NCBI GenBank assembly: GCA_000831005.1
Contig: CP007152.1
Location: forward strand, 4,526,001-4,590,000
DNA: 64,000 nucleotides
Direction of reading: 5' to 3'
Source: Marinobacter salarius
Lineage (GTDB): Bacteria; Pseudomonadota; Gammaproteobacteria; Pseudomonadales; Oleiphilaceae
The notes beneath the pieces were generated by a model. It did not search any database. It was not told where the DNA came from and saw only the letters and a list, made by a program, of their open reading frames with translations. Shown here in pieces: positions 13,887 to 23,344 of this stretch. A program made the translations under genes and the position numbers. Each line of letters opens with the position of its first letter. Position 1 is the stretch's first letter.

Positions 13887-14562
13887 ATGTCAATGTCAGA
13901 AAATGTCTTAACAACAGAGTCTCTTCAGAGAGACCCTGATGCCGAAGGTTATGTGGACAGAAAACGCCACCTGTGGGTCCTTTCTGTGCTGTGGCCAGCG
14001 ACGCCTCTTATTGGCCTTTATTTGGTATCCCAAACTGGATGGAGCATTTGGTACGGATTGGTGTTGATCCTTTGGTATGGCGCAGTTCCCTTGATTGATG
14101 CCATGTTTGGAGAGGATTTTTCCAACCCCCCCGAGTCGGCCGTGCCTCGGCTTGAACAGGATCGTTACTACCGGGTACTGACCTACTTAACTGTTCCTAT
14201 TCATTATGCGGCCTTGATTGTCAGTGCCTGGTGGGTATCCACGCAACCAATGAATGTTTTCGAGTTTCTGGCATTGGCCCTTTCCCTGGGGATCGTAAAT
14301 GGCCTGGCTCTGAACACAGGCCACGAACTCGGCCATAAAAAAGAAACGTTTGACCGTTGGATGGCCAAGCTTGTCCTCGCCGTGGTCGGATATGGTCATT
14401 TCTTCATTGAGCACAATAAGGGGCATCACCGTGATGTGGCAACGCCGATGGACCCGGCGACATCCCGCATGGGTGAGTCAATTTATTCGTTTTCACTGCG
14501 TGAAATTCCCGGTGCTTTCAAGCGGGCATGGAATCTAGAGGAACAGCGCCTCAGCCGGAGAT
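13887..14562 (+). pseudogene. alkB: Alkane 1-monooxygenase AlkB, N-terminal half only
   Basis: Membrane di-iron alkane hydroxylase, with strong similarity to GPo1-type AlkB as I recall it: YVDRKRHLWVLSVLWPATP, MFGEDFSNPPESAVP, and the first two histidine boxes NTGHELGHKKE and EHNKGHHRDVATP. It includes the N-terminal membrane helices. ATG at 13887 follows AAGGTG at a spacing of 7. Homology continues to LEEQRLSRR at about 14562 and then stops; the reading frame runs into xylG sequence out of register. The third histidine box near the C-terminus, needed for iron binding, is absent, so this copy should be inactive. No other alkB is in the window. Confidence 0.85.
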
Positions 14563-14937
14563 GCCGGAAGAGCTGGCCGGTGGTGCCTGGGTTGAGCCGA
14601 CCATCTGGACAGGTCTTCCAGACGACTCGGCGGTGGTTACGGACGAAATCTTCGGCCCCTGTGTTCACCTGTGCCCGTTCGATAGTGAGGAAGAGGCCAT
14701 CGAACTGGCCAACAGCCTCCCCTATGGACTGGCTTCGGCAATCTGGAGTGAAAACATCACCCGTGCCCACCGGGTGGCGGGCCAGGTCGAAGCGGCATAA
14801 TCTGGGTCAACAGCTGGTTCCTGCGGGATCTGCGGACGCCGTTCGGTGGCAGCAAGCAGTCCGGGATTGGTCGCGAGGGCGGTGTACACTCCCTGGAGTT
14901 CTACACCGAAATGAAGAACATCTGCGTGAAACTGTGA
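14553..14937 (+). pseudogene. xylG: 2-hydroxymuconic semialdehyde dehydrogenase, C-terminal fragment (frameshift near 14797)
   Basis: About the last 128 residues of an XylG/DmpC-type aldehyde dehydrogenase: PEMPEELAGGAWVEPTIWTG, EIFGPCVHLCPFDSEEEAI, LPYGLASAIW, then after a one-base shift IIWVNSWFLRDLRTPFGGSK and SLEFYTEMKNICVKL with stop at 14935-14937. The N-terminal NAD-binding domain and the catalytic cysteine region are missing. The fragment is joined to alkB inside the shared bases AGCCGGAG. It is followed 8 nt later by xylF, the normal order in meta-cleavage operons. Confidence 0.8.
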
Positions 14938-14945
14938 GCCGATTT

Positions 14946-15803
14946 ATGACTACACCTGAAAATAGCCCGGAAATCGGGCGTGAGATAACCGCCGCCGGCT
15001 ACCGCACCAACGTGCATGACCATGGTGAGGGCAATGTACCGGTTATGATGATCCACGGCTCCGGCCCCGGCGTTACCGCCTGGGCCAACTGGCGCCTGGT
15101 GATTCCGGAGTTGGCGAAGAATCGCCGTGTGGTGGCCCCGGACATGCTCGGCTTCGGTTACACCGACGCCCGGAGGACAACACCTACAACCGTGAACGCT
15201 GGGTGGCCCACGCCATCGGTGTTATGGACGCGCTGGACCTGGAGAAAGTGGATCTGGTGGGCAACTCATTCGGCGGCGGACTGGCCCTCGCCCTGGCCAT
15301 TGAACATCCGCAGCGGGTGCGTCGCCTGGTGCTGATGGGATCGGCGGGTGTTAGTTTTCCCATCACGGAAGGGTTAAATGAAGTCTGGGGCTACGAGCCG
15401 TCCCTTGAAAACATGCGCCGCCTGATGGACGTGTTTGCCTTCAACAAAGGCCTGCTCACCGATGAACTGGCCGAGATGCGTTACCAGGCCAGCATCCGCC
15501 CCGGTTTCCACGAGTCCTTTGCGGCCATGTTCCCCGGCCCCGCGCCAGCGCTGGGTCGACAACCTAGCCAGCCCGGAAGAAGACATTCGGGCACTGCCTC
15601 ACGAGACCCTGATACTGCATGGTCGTGAAGATGAAGTTATCCCTCTGGAGGCATCACTCAAGCTGGCAGAACTGATTGACCGCGCGCAGCTTCACGTGTT
15701 CGGTCGTTGTGGCCACTGGACCCAGATTGAACACGCCAGCCGGTTTGCCCGGCTGGTGAATGATTTTCTGACCGAGGCCGATCAAGCGGCTGCAGGAGCA
15801 TAA
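14946..15803 (+). CDS. xylF: 2-hydroxymuconic semialdehyde hydrolase (two frameshifts)
   Basis: Alpha/beta hydrolase that cleaves the ring-fission product of catechols. The N-terminus has MIHGSGPGVTAWANW (oxyanion loop), then MLGFGYTDA, the nucleophile elbow GNSFGGG (serine), and in the last third ILHGREDEVIP (aspartate) and FGRCGHWTQIEHA (histidine). Three registers are used: 14946 to about 15170, 15170 to about 15540, and 15540 to 15803. The first shift fits a lost C in a CCCC run (GCCCCGGAG) and the second a gained C (TTCCCCGG), both homopolymers. Corrected length is about 285 residues, normal. It lies between xylG and xylJ, three bases before the xylJ start. Confidence 0.88.
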
Positions 15804-15805
15804 TA

Positions 15806-16587
15806 ATGGAACAGGCACGTATTCAGGCGCTGGGTGATGAGCTTTACCAGGCCATGCTCGGCCGGAAAGCAGTCGCCCCGTTGACCGGCCGTGGTGAAGA
15901 CATCACCATCGACGACGCTACCACATTTCCCTGCGCATGCTGGAACGCCGTCTGGCGGATGGTGCCTCCATCATTGGCAAGAAAATCGGCGTCACCAGCA
16001 AGGCCGTGCAGAACATGCTGAACGTTCACCAGCCGGATTTCGGGTACCTGACCGACGACATGGTGTTCAACAGTGGCGAAGTCATGCCCATCAGCGACCG
16101 GCTGATTGCGCCCCGCGCCGAGGCGAAATTGCTTCATTCTGAAGAAGGACCTGACCGGCCCGGGCATCACCAACGCCGATGTACTGGCGGCTACCGAATG
16201 CGTCATGCCGTGCTTCGAGATTGTCGATTCCCGCATCCAGGACTGGAAGATCGCGATTCAGGACACCGTTGCCGACAACGCCTCCTGTGGCCTGTTTGTA
16301 CTGGGTGACCAGGCGGTCTCTCCCCGCAAGGTGGACCTGGTGACCTGCGGCATGGTGGTGGAAAAGAACGGCAGCGTGCTGAGTGCCGGTGCCGGTGCTG
16401 CAGCACTGGGCTCTCCGGTGAACTGCGTGACCTGGCTGGCCAATACCCTGGGCGAGTTCGGTATCACCCTGAAGGCCGGCGAAGTCATCCTGTCCGGCTC
16501 CCTGGTTCCGCTGGAATCGGTGAAGGCCGGTGACACCATGCGTGTGGACATCGGTGGTATCGGTAGCGCTCCGTGCGTTTTGTCTGA
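15806..16587 (+). CDS. xylJ: 2-hydroxypent-2,4-dienoate hydratase (several frameshifts)
   Basis: XylJ/DmpE hydratase, which adds water to 2-hydroxypentadienoate to give 4-hydroxy-2-oxovalerate. Conserved stretches appear in successive registers: MEQARIQALGDELYQAML, LERRLADGASIIGKKIGVTS, FNSGEVMPISDRLIAPRAEA, and LKKDLTGPGITNADVLAATE to the end. Indels are needed near 15918, twice near 16125-16140, and near 16570. After the last correction the protein ends SVRFV with stop at 16585-16587; the longer raw frame to 16615 is an artefact. The gene is related to xylI (oxalocrotonate decarboxylase) downstream, with the shared VVEKNG and GAGAA segments. Confidence 0.85.
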
Positions 16588-16611
16588 TCCGGACCGAATG
16601 AGGAAAATAGT

Positions 16612-17545
16612 ATGAGCAAGAAACTAAAAGCCGCCATCATCGGCTCGGGCAACATCGGCACCGACCTGATGATCAAGATCCTGCGTAACGGCAAGCACAT
16701 CGAAATGGGCGCCATGGTGGGTATTGACCCGGAATCCGATGGCCTGGCCCGTGCCAACCGTATGGGTGTCGCCACCACCCACGAAGGCGTGGACGGCCTG
16801 GTCAAGATGCCGGAATTTGCCGACATCGACATCGTGTTCGATGCCACCTCCGCCGGTGCCCACCGGCACAACGAAGTGTTCCTGCGCGGTCACAAGGAAA
16901 ATATCAAGATTGTTGACCTGACCCCGGCCGCCATCGGCCTTATTGTGTGCCCGTGGTGAACCTGGAGCAGAACCTGCACGAAGGCAACGTCAACATGGTC
17001 ACCTGCGGTGGCCAGGCGACGATTCCGATGGTGGCTGCCGTCTCCCGCGTGGCGAAAGTGCACTACGCCGAAATCGTCGCTTCCATCTCTTCGAAGTCCG
17101 CCGGCCCCGGCACCCGCGCCAACATCGACGAGTTCACCGAAACCACCTCCAAAGCCATCGAAGTGGTCGGCGGTGCCCGCAAGGGCAAAGCCATCATCAT
17201 CCTGAATCCGGCCGAGCCACCCCTGTTGATGCGCGACACCGTGTACGTGCTGTCAGAGGCTGCCGACAAAGCCGAGGTGGAAGCCTCAGTGGAAGAGATG
17301 GTCAAAGCCGTCAACAGCTACGTGCCCGGCTATCGCCTCAAGCAGAAAGTGCAGTTTGACGTGATACCCGAAGACCAGCCCATGAACGTCCCGGGCCTGG
17401 GCCGCTTCAGCGGCCTGAAGACCTCCATCTTCCTGGAAGTGGAAGCGCCGCCCATTACCTGCCGGCCTACGCCGGCAACCTGGACATCATGACCTCCGCG
17501 GCCCTCGGTACTGCCGAGCGCATCGCCGAATCGCTGGTCAACTGA
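16612..17545 (+). CDS. xylQ: Acetaldehyde dehydrogenase (acylating) (two frameshifts)
   Basis: CoA-acylating acetaldehyde dehydrogenase of the DmpF/XylQ family, which works as a complex with the aldolase encoded next. Visible: nucleotide-binding AIIGSGNIGTDLMIKILR at the N-terminus, FDATSAGAHRHNE, the catalytic cysteine in NMVTCGGQATIPMV, and SISSKSAGPGTRANIDEFTE. Shifts occur near 16942 (lost C in GGCCCTTAT) and near 17447 (lost G in GAAGGCGCC). Corrected, it is about 311 residues and ends ALGTAERIAESLVN with stop at 17543-17545, followed by GAGGAG and the aldolase gene. Confidence 0.9.
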
Positions 17546-17558
17546 GGAGGAACGAACC

Positions 17559-18596
17559 ATGACATTCAATCCCGGCAAGAAACTCTACATCTCCGACGTG
17601 ACCCTGCGGGACGGCAGCCACGCCATCCGCCACCAGTACTCCATCAAGAACGTGCAGGACATCGCACGGGCCCTGGATAAAGCCAAAGTCGATTCCATCG
17701 AAGTGGCCCACGGCGATGGCCTACAGGGTTCCAGCTTCAACTACGGCTTCGGCGCCCACACCGACCTGGAGTGGATCGAAGCAGTCTCTGAAGTCATCGA
17801 ACACGCCAAGATCGCCACCCTGCTGCTGCCCGGCATCGGCACCGTCCACGATCTGGACAACGCTACAACGCCGGCGCCAGAATCGTACGAGTGGCCACCC
17901 ACTGCACCGAGGCGGATGTCTCCAGACAGCACATCGAACATGCCAGAAAGCTGGGCATGGACACCGTGGGCTTCCTGATGATGAGCCACATGCAGACCCC
18001 GCAAGGGTTGGCGGAACAGGCCAAGCTGATGGAAGACTACGGCGCCACCTGCCTCTATGTCGTCGACTCCGGCGGCGCCATGAACATGAACGACATCCGC
18101 GACCGCTTCCGGGCGCTGAAGGATGTGCTCAAGCCGGAAACCGAAACCGGCATTCACGCCCACCACAACCTGGCCCTGGGTGTGGCCAACTCCATCGTGG
18201 CGGTGGAAGAGGGCTGTGACCGTGTCGATGCCTCCCTGGCCGGCATGGGCGCCCGGTGCGGGTAACGCGCCGCTGGAAGTCTGTGTGGCCGCCTTCGACA
18301 AGATGGGCTGGGAGCATGGTACCGATGTGTACGCCCTGATGGATGCGGCTGACGACATTGTACGGCCCCTGCAGGACCGTCCCGTGAGAGTGGACCGTGA
18401 AACCCTGGCCCTGGGTTATGCCGGTGTCTACTCCAGCTTCCTGCGCCACTCCGAAGTAGCGGCACAGAAGTACGGCCTGAAGACCGTGGACATTCTGGTA
18501 GAGCTTGGCAAACGCCGCATGGTGGGTGGCCAGGAAGACATGATCGTGGATGTGGCGCTGGATCTGCTGGCGGCGCAAAAGGAGCAGAACGCATGA
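17559..18596 (+). CDS. xylK: 4-hydroxy-2-oxovalerate aldolase (two frameshifts)
   Basis: DmpG/XylK aldolase, an HMG-CoA-lyase-like TIM barrel that splits 4-hydroxy-2-oxovalerate into pyruvate and acetaldehyde. The N-terminus has ISDVTLRDGSHAIRHQYS (metal and arginine site) and EVAHGDGLQGSSFNYGFG; the centre has MMSHMQTPQGLAEQAKLM and LYVVDSGGAMNMND; and TGIHAHHNLALGVANS carries the metal-binding histidines. A base is lost near 17862 (GCC to GC) and one gained near 18255 (GCC to GCCC). The GAGRGNAPLE-type motif is read across the second shift. The stop TGA overlaps the ATG of xylI, so the two are translationally coupled. Partner of XylQ by substrate channelling. Confidence 0.9.
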
Positions 18597-19387
18597 GCAA
18601 GACACTAAGCCGCGAGCAGATGCTGGCGCTGGCCGAGCATGTGGAAAACGCCGAACTGCAGGCCCACGACATCACCAAGGTCACCAACGACTACCCGGAC
18701 ATGACCTTCGAGGATGCCTACGACGTGCAGTGGGAAATCCGCCGCCGCAAGGAAGAGCGGGGCAACAAGATCGTGGGTATGAAAATGGGGCTAACGTCCT
18801 GGGCCAAAATGGCACAGATGGGTGTCGAGACCCCGATCTATGGTTTCCTCGCCGATTATTTCAGCGTGCCAGATGGCGGCGTGGTCGACACCAAAGAACT
18901 GATTCACCCGAAAATCGAGGCCGAGATTGCCTTCGTCACCAAGGCGCCCCTGAAAGGGCCAGGGTGTCACATTGGCCAGGTTCTGGCAGCGACCGACTTC
19001 GTGATTCCTGCTGTGGAAGTGATCGATTCCCGTTATGAGAACTTCAAGTTCGATCTGGTGAGCGTCGTAGCAGACAACGCCTCATCCACCCGTTTTATCA
19101 CCGGTGGCCAGATGGCCGATGTGGCAGATGTGGACCTGAAAACCCTGGGTGTCGTGGTCGAGAAGAACGGTGAGGTTATCGATGTCGGTGCCGGTGCAGC
19201 GGTGCTGGGCCATCCGGCCTCCAGTGTGGCCATGCTGGCGAACCTGCTGGCCGAGCGGGGCGAACACATCCCTGCAGGCACCTTCATCATGACCGGTGGT
19301 ATCACCGCCGCCATCGCCGTGGAACCCGGTGACAACATCACCGTCCGCTACCAGGGGCTGGGAACCGTTTCCGGACGATTCATCTGA
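18593..19387 (+). CDS. xylI: 4-oxalocrotonate decarboxylase
   Basis: 264 residues and intact, one of the few error-free genes in this operon. XylI/DmpH decarboxylates 2-oxo-3-hexenedioate to 2-hydroxypentadienoate, working with XylJ. Family segments: KIVGMKMGLTSWAKMAQMG, KIEAEIAFVTKAPLKGPG, PAVEVIDSRYENFKFDLVS, VADNASSTRFITGG, VVEKNGEVIDVGAGAAVLGH and AGTFIMTGGITAAIAVEPGD. The acidic metal ligands lie in the EAEIAF and EVIDSR regions. The ATG overlaps the xylK stop. Confidence 0.93.
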   Translation: MSKTLSREQMLALAEHVENAELQAHDITKVTNDYPDMTFEDAYDVQWEIRRRKEERGNKIVGMKMGLTSWAKMAQMGVETPIYGFLADYFSVPDGGVVDTKELIHPKIEAEIAFVTKAPLKGPGCHIGQVLAATDFVIPAVEVIDSRYENFKFDLVSVVADNASSTRFITGGQMADVADVDLKTLGVVVEKNGEVIDVGAGAAVLGHPASSVAMLANLLAERGEHIPAGTFIMTGGITAAIAVEPGDNITVRYQGLGTVSGRFI

Positions 19388-19405
19388 CTCGGACAAGGAG
19401 GTGTT

Positions 19406-19596
19406 ATGCCATTGCTCAGCTTTACGTTATTGAAGGCAGAACGGACGAGCAGAAAGAAACCCTTATCCAGGAAGTGAGCGAGGCCATGGCCCGCTCCCTG
19501 GATGCCCCCATGGACCGTATCCGGGTAATGATCACCGAAATGCCGACGCAACACTTCGGTATTGGTGGCCAATCTGCCAAAAAACTGGGGCGGTAG
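19406..19596 (+). CDS. xylH: 4-oxalocrotonate tautomerase (frameshift at codon 2-3)
   Basis: Small tautomerase with the catalytic N-terminal proline. ATG at 19406 is followed by CCA, then one A appears to be missing. The corrected protein reads MPIAQLYVIEGRTDEQKETL, continues ISEVSEAMARSLDAP-like sequence and ends MPTQHFGIGGQSAKKLGR with stop at 19594-19596, about 63 residues as usual. AAGGAGG sits 7 nt before the start. Last recognised gene of the lower meta-pathway block. Confidence 0.85.
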
Positions 19597-19826
19597 ACAC
19601 GTGGCCAAACTGCCAGTGCTGTACCTGTCCTGCGAAATGGAAACCTTGACCACTCCCAAGGGACAGGAAAGTCTGCGCCGTCTGATATCACGGGATCTGG
19701 TCGTGGACAGTGTGGCCTTTATCACCTCAGAGGAAGGCGGCCCACAGCCGGAAGGCCTTCACCAGTGCAGTGAAGGCGTTCTGGCCAGGCGCCTGCAATC
19801 CAACATGAAGGCGCGGTGTTTTGAGG
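19597..19826. other. Unrecognised coding-like remnant after xylH
   Basis: A plus-strand frame of 19562-19831 is open here and has coding-like composition (KLPVLYLSCEMETL, DLVVDSVAFITSEE), but it starts inside xylH and matches no family I know. It ends exactly at an IS-like terminal sequence, so it may be a gene end cut by an insertion. Confidence 0.25.
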
Positions 19827-19860
19827 TTTGAAGTGGACCCCAAAATTTGGACAGGTACCC
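19827..19860. mobile_element. Possible end of an IS3-family element (remnant)
   Basis: The sequence GTGGACCCCAAAATTTGGAC resembles terminal inverted repeats of IS3-family elements. No transposase is nearby and no second end was found, so at most this is a solo end. It marks the change from GC-rich xyl lower-pathway DNA to AT-rich dioxygenase DNA. Confidence 0.3.
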
Positions 19861-20127
19861 AAGCTCTGATTCATCATCTCCACCTGGCCGGGTGCTGGCT
19901 GATGCGTTGCAGGACGTCCACCAGGCCGCATATTAGCCAAGTCCGAATGACCAAAAAGACGATTTCAATAACTGTGGCAATTTCCCTGAATCCGTGACTA
20001 AAGCAGCTGCGGCGATGGTTGTACTTGCAGAGGCGGGACAATGAATGCAGTCAGAGGATTTCGATCTCTGACTAATTTAGAGACACTCACCTTGAACCAT
20101 CGTTGTTGATCTCAATATTGAGTCTTT

Positions 20128-20157
20128 GTCCCTTGCCTTGGTAAGGGACCTTTTTAA
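20128..20157 (+). terminator. Rho-independent terminator before xylX
   Basis: A perfect 7-bp stem (GTCCCTT and AAGGGAC) with an 8-nt loop is followed by CTTTTTAATTT. It lies about 80 bp upstream of xylX and would stop transcription coming from the xylH side, making the xylX block a separate unit. Confidence 0.7.
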
Positions 20158-20237
20158 TTTCCTAGTTTGGCAGCCTGATACGCTGTTAATTACAAATATG
20201 GTGCATTCTCTATTAATTGTGAAGTCGTGAGGTGTTT

Positions 20238-21593
20238 ATGTCAGACCGTATAAAAGAGAAAATCGAATCTATGCTTGTAACGGATCAGAAAAAAGGAATT
20301 TATAAGCTTCGGAGGGATGCATTTACTGATGAGGAAATTTTTGAGCTAGAAATGAAGTACATCTTTGAGGGAAATTGGGTATATCTTGCACACGAAAGCC
20401 AAATTCCCCAAAATAATGACTTCTTTACGACTTACATCGGGCGGCAACCGGTTATTATAACACGAGATAAAGCTGGCTCCCTTAATGCTTTTCTCAATGT
20501 CTGCACCCATAGAGGAGCGATGCTCTGTCGGACGAAGAAAGGTAATAAATCCGTCATGACCTGTCCATTCCATGGCTGGAGTTTTAATAATTCGGGGAAA
20601 TTGGTTAAAGTAAAGGACGAAAAAGAGTCGGGATATCCAGATTCTTTCAACTGTGAAGGCGAGCTGAATCTCAAAAAGGTTGCAAGGTTCGACTCTTATC
20701 GTGGATTCCTTTTTGGAAGTCTGAATCCTGATGTTCAGGAGTTAAGCGATTATTTGGGTGAATCTACAAAAATAATCGATATGATCGTCAATCAATCGGA
20801 AGATGGTATTGAAGTCCTACGAGGTGCTTCTACTTATACGTTTGATGGTAACTGGAAGATGCAGGCCGAAAATGGGGCAGATGGATACCATGTTTCAGCT
20901 GTACACTGGAACTATGTTGCTGCAGTTGCAAGAAGAAAACAGGGTCTATCCACAGATAATGCAAAGAGTTTGGATCTTAGTTCTTGGAATAAGCAAAAAG
21001 GCGGATTTTATGCCTTCGAGAATGGACACATTTTATTATGGATGCAAGTGCCAAATCCAGAAGATAGACCATTGGCGGAAAAGCGACAAGAGCTATCCAA
21101 AAAATACGGTGAGAACAGAGCCGATTGGATGATTTCCAATATAAGAAACTTGGGAATATACCCAAATGTTTTTTTAATGGATCAAACAAGTACGCAAATT
21201 CGTCATTTTCGTCCAGTCTCACCTACTAAAACTGAAGTTACGATATATTGCTTTGCACCAAGGAATGAAAGTGAAGGCGCACGTAATCGACGTATTAGAC
21301 AATACGAAGACTTCTTTAATGCTACTGGTATGGCAACACCCGATGATTTAGAACAATTTCGCTCATGCCAAAACGGTTTTCTAGCTTCCGAAGTGCCTTG
21401 GAATGATCTTAGTCGAGGGGCTAAGCATTGGATTGAGGGGCAAGATGAAGCGGCGAAAGATATTGATCTATTCCCTCTACTCAGTGGTGCAAAAAGTGAG
21501 GATGAAGGGTTGTTCGTGGTTCAGCATGAACATTGGGCTAATATCTTAAAAAACATACCTGATGAAGAAGAGCGAATTATTTATAAAAAATAA
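20238..21593 (+). CDS. xylX: Benzoate/toluate 1,2-dioxygenase, large subunit
   Basis: 451 residues. Rieske [2Fe-2S] ligands C89, H91, C109 and H112 are visible in NVCTHRGAM and MTCPFHGW; the mononuclear iron site is in NGADGYHVSAVHWNY. Opening sequence RRDAFTDEEIFELEMKYIFE and LNPDV/KIIDMIV segments are those of BenA/XylX enzymes, which convert benzoate to the cis-diol. Because benABC and xylXYZ are homologous, I choose xyl names from the context (ferredoxin xylT and xylE stub downstream); benA is an equally fair name. ATG at 20238 is preferred over the upstream in-frame GTG because it matches family starts. The gene is strikingly AT-rich compared with xylZ and with the genes on either side. 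Confidence 0.92.
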   Translation: MSDRIKEKIESMLVTDQKKGIYKLRRDAFTDEEIFELEMKYIFEGNWVYLAHESQIPQNNDFFTTYIGRQPVIITRDKAGSLNAFLNVCTHRGAMLCRTKKGNKSVMTCPFHGWSFNNSGKLVKVKDEKESGYPDSFNCEGELNLKKVARFDSYRGFLFGSLNPDVQELSDYLGESTKIIDMIVNQSEDGIEVLRGASTYTFDGNWKMQAENGADGYHVSAVHWNYVAAVARRKQGLSTDNAKSLDLSSWNKQKGGFYAFENGHILLWMQVPNPEDRPLAEKRQELSKKYGENRADWMISNIRNLGIYPNVFLMDQTSTQIRHFRPVSPTKTEVTIYCFAPRNESEGARNRRIRQYEDFFNATGMATPDDLEQFRSCQNGFLASEVPWNDLSRGAKHWIEGQDEAAKDIDLFPLLSGAKSEDEGLFVVQHEHWANILKNIPDEEERIIYKK

Positions 21594-21612
21594 AATTTTT
21601 TGGAGACCTGAT

Positions 21613-22107
21613 ATGACTTTTGACTACGAAAAAGTTTGTAATTTTTTATATTCCGAAGCTCGCTGCTTGGACGATAAAGATTTTCAAGCCTGGCTCAATC
21701 ACTATGATACGAATGTCGAGTTTTGGATGCCGTCTTGGGATGATGATGGGAGTATTACAAGTAACCCGAGAACCGAAATATCGCTTATGTACTATGATAA
21801 TCGTCACGGCCTTGAAGATCGAGTATTTCGTATCGAGACGGAGCGATCGGGAGCAAGCAGCGAGCCCGATGCAAGGACGCTCCATTCGATAAGCAATATC
21901 GAAATCGTCGAGCGTAGTAATGAGTTGTGTAGTGTTCGATATAACTGGATCACAAAGAGTTTTAGGTATAATCAAGTGGATACATATTTTGGTGCTACTT
22001 TCGTTGACTTGATTGTTAACAGTGGCGGGGATTTTTTGATATCCAGAAAGAAAATCATATTGAAAAATGACTATATACATCACGTGCTGGATATCTATCA
22101 TGTTTGA
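21613..22107 (+). CDS. xylY: Benzoate/toluate 1,2-dioxygenase, small subunit
   Basis: 164 residues of the ring-hydroxylating dioxygenase beta-subunit family, with FLYSEARCLDDKDFQAWL near the start, FWMPSWDDDGS in the centre, and DTYFGATFVD and LISRKKIILKNDYIH at the end. It forms the alpha-beta hexamer with XylX. ATG at 21613 follows GGAG at 21602-21605. It begins 19 nt after xylX and shares its AT-rich composition. About 210 bp without a gene separate it from xylZ, where composition returns to high GC. Confidence 0.9.
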   Translation: MTFDYEKVCNFLYSEARCLDDKDFQAWLNHYDTNVEFWMPSWDDDGSITSNPRTEISLMYYDNRHGLEDRVFRIETERSGASSEPDARTLHSISNIEIVERSNELCSVRYNWITKSFRYNQVDTYFGATFVDLIVNSGGDFLISRKKIILKNDYIHHVLDIYHV

Positions 22108-22320
22108 TTAGCTAATGAGAAACAAAGTATCCGAATATCACAATAATTTTGTCATCAGAGAAACACAAAAGCATCAGCGTGTTATGGGTTTCACGGATAT
22201 TTATCGGAAAAGTTACTGTGTGTCCGGATACAAAGTTTTGGGTTAGTATCTATAAACTCACGGTCCGAACTATTCACAGTCGGCCATCGCGGTTAACCGT
22301 TGATGCAAAGGTAGCCAAGA

Positions 22321-23334
22321 ATGTATAAGGTAGCTCTCAATTTTGAGGACGGCGTCACTCGATTTATTACAACCTTACCAATGGAAACGGTGGCCGACGC
22401 GGCTTATCGTTCTGGAATTAATATTCCGCTCGACTGCCGCGACGGTGCTTGTGGCACCTGCAAGTGTCACTGTGAATCCGGTAGCTACGAGATGGACGGG
22501 TATATCGAGGATGCGCTCTCTGATCAGGAGGCCGGGCGCGGGTTTGTTTTGACCTGTCAGATGATTCCGGAGTCGGATTGCGTCGTGACTGTACCGGCTT
22601 CGTCTGAGGTCTGTATACGCAGCCAGCAGGCAGACATACACGCCAAGTTGACTGAGATCAATCGCTTGTCTGAATCGACTCTGTCATTCACCGTTGCTGG
22701 TGATCAGGTGCGTGCCATGCACTTTCTGCCAGGGCAGTATGTCAACGTGCAGGTTCCGGCGACCGATCAGTGGCGTGCCTACTCGTTCAGTTCCATGTTC
22801 AACAGGGCCGATGAGTCGGTGTCCTTCTTGATCCGTTTAGTGCCCGAAGGTTTGATGAGTACCTATATGACAGAGAAGGCCAGAGAGGGTGACAACATCA
22901 CGCTGCGCGGTCCATTCGGCAGCTTCTACCTGCGAGACATCCGACGGGCGGTACTTATGCTGGCTGGCGGCACCGGATTGGCACCCTTCCTGGCGATGCT
23001 GGAAAAGATCCAGCAAGGTAGCAGTGCGCACCCGATCCACCTGATTTACGGCGTCACTCATGATGCTGACCTGGTTTACCTGGACAAGCTGGAATCCTTC
23101 GCCAGCGTCATTGATAACTTTACGTTCAGTGTCTGTGTGGCCTCTGAAAATAGTAGCTGGCCACAGAAGGGCTATGTCACCAACTACATAGAACCCGGTC
23201 ATCTGCGTGATGGCGATGTAGACATCTACCTCTGTGGTCCGCCGCCGATGGTTGAAGCGGTGAACAGCTATATGCAGGAAAAAGGCATTCAGCCAGCCAG
23301 CTTCCATTATGAAAAGTTTGCTGCAAGTAAATGA
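22321..23334 (+). CDS. xylZ: Benzoate/toluate dioxygenase electron-transfer reductase
   Basis: 337 residues, intact. N-terminal plant-type ferredoxin domain with cluster ligands C39, C44, C47 and C79 (CRDGACGTC and LTCQ), then an FAD-binding domain (RAYSFSS) and an NAD-binding domain (MLAGGTGLAPFLAML, YLCGPPPMVEAV). It delivers electrons from NADH to XylXY. Its ATG is 214 bp after xylY, more than usual within ben/xyl operons, and its GC content is clearly higher than that of xylXY. Confidence 0.93.
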   Translation: MYKVALNFEDGVTRFITTLPMETVADAAYRSGINIPLDCRDGACGTCKCHCESGSYEMDGYIEDALSDQEAGRGFVLTCQMIPESDCVVTVPASSEVCIRSQQADIHAKLTEINRLSESTLSFTVAGDQVRAMHFLPGQYVNVQVPATDQWRAYSFSSMFNRADESVSFLIRLVPEGLMSTYMTEKAREGDNITLRGPFGSFYLRDIRRAVLMLAGGTGLAPFLAMLEKIQQGSSAHPIHLIYGVTHDADLVYLDKLESFASVIDNFTFSVCVASENSSWPQKGYVTNYIEPGHLRDGDVDIYLCGPPPMVEAVNSYMQEKGIQPASFHYEKFAASK

Positions 23335-23344
23335 GGAGAGCTAA

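Noticed and set aside
14483..19396. Many overlapping antisense frames in the xyl lower operon
   Set aside because: They are shadows of GC-rich coding sequence; the sense strand encodes conserved enzymes throughout.
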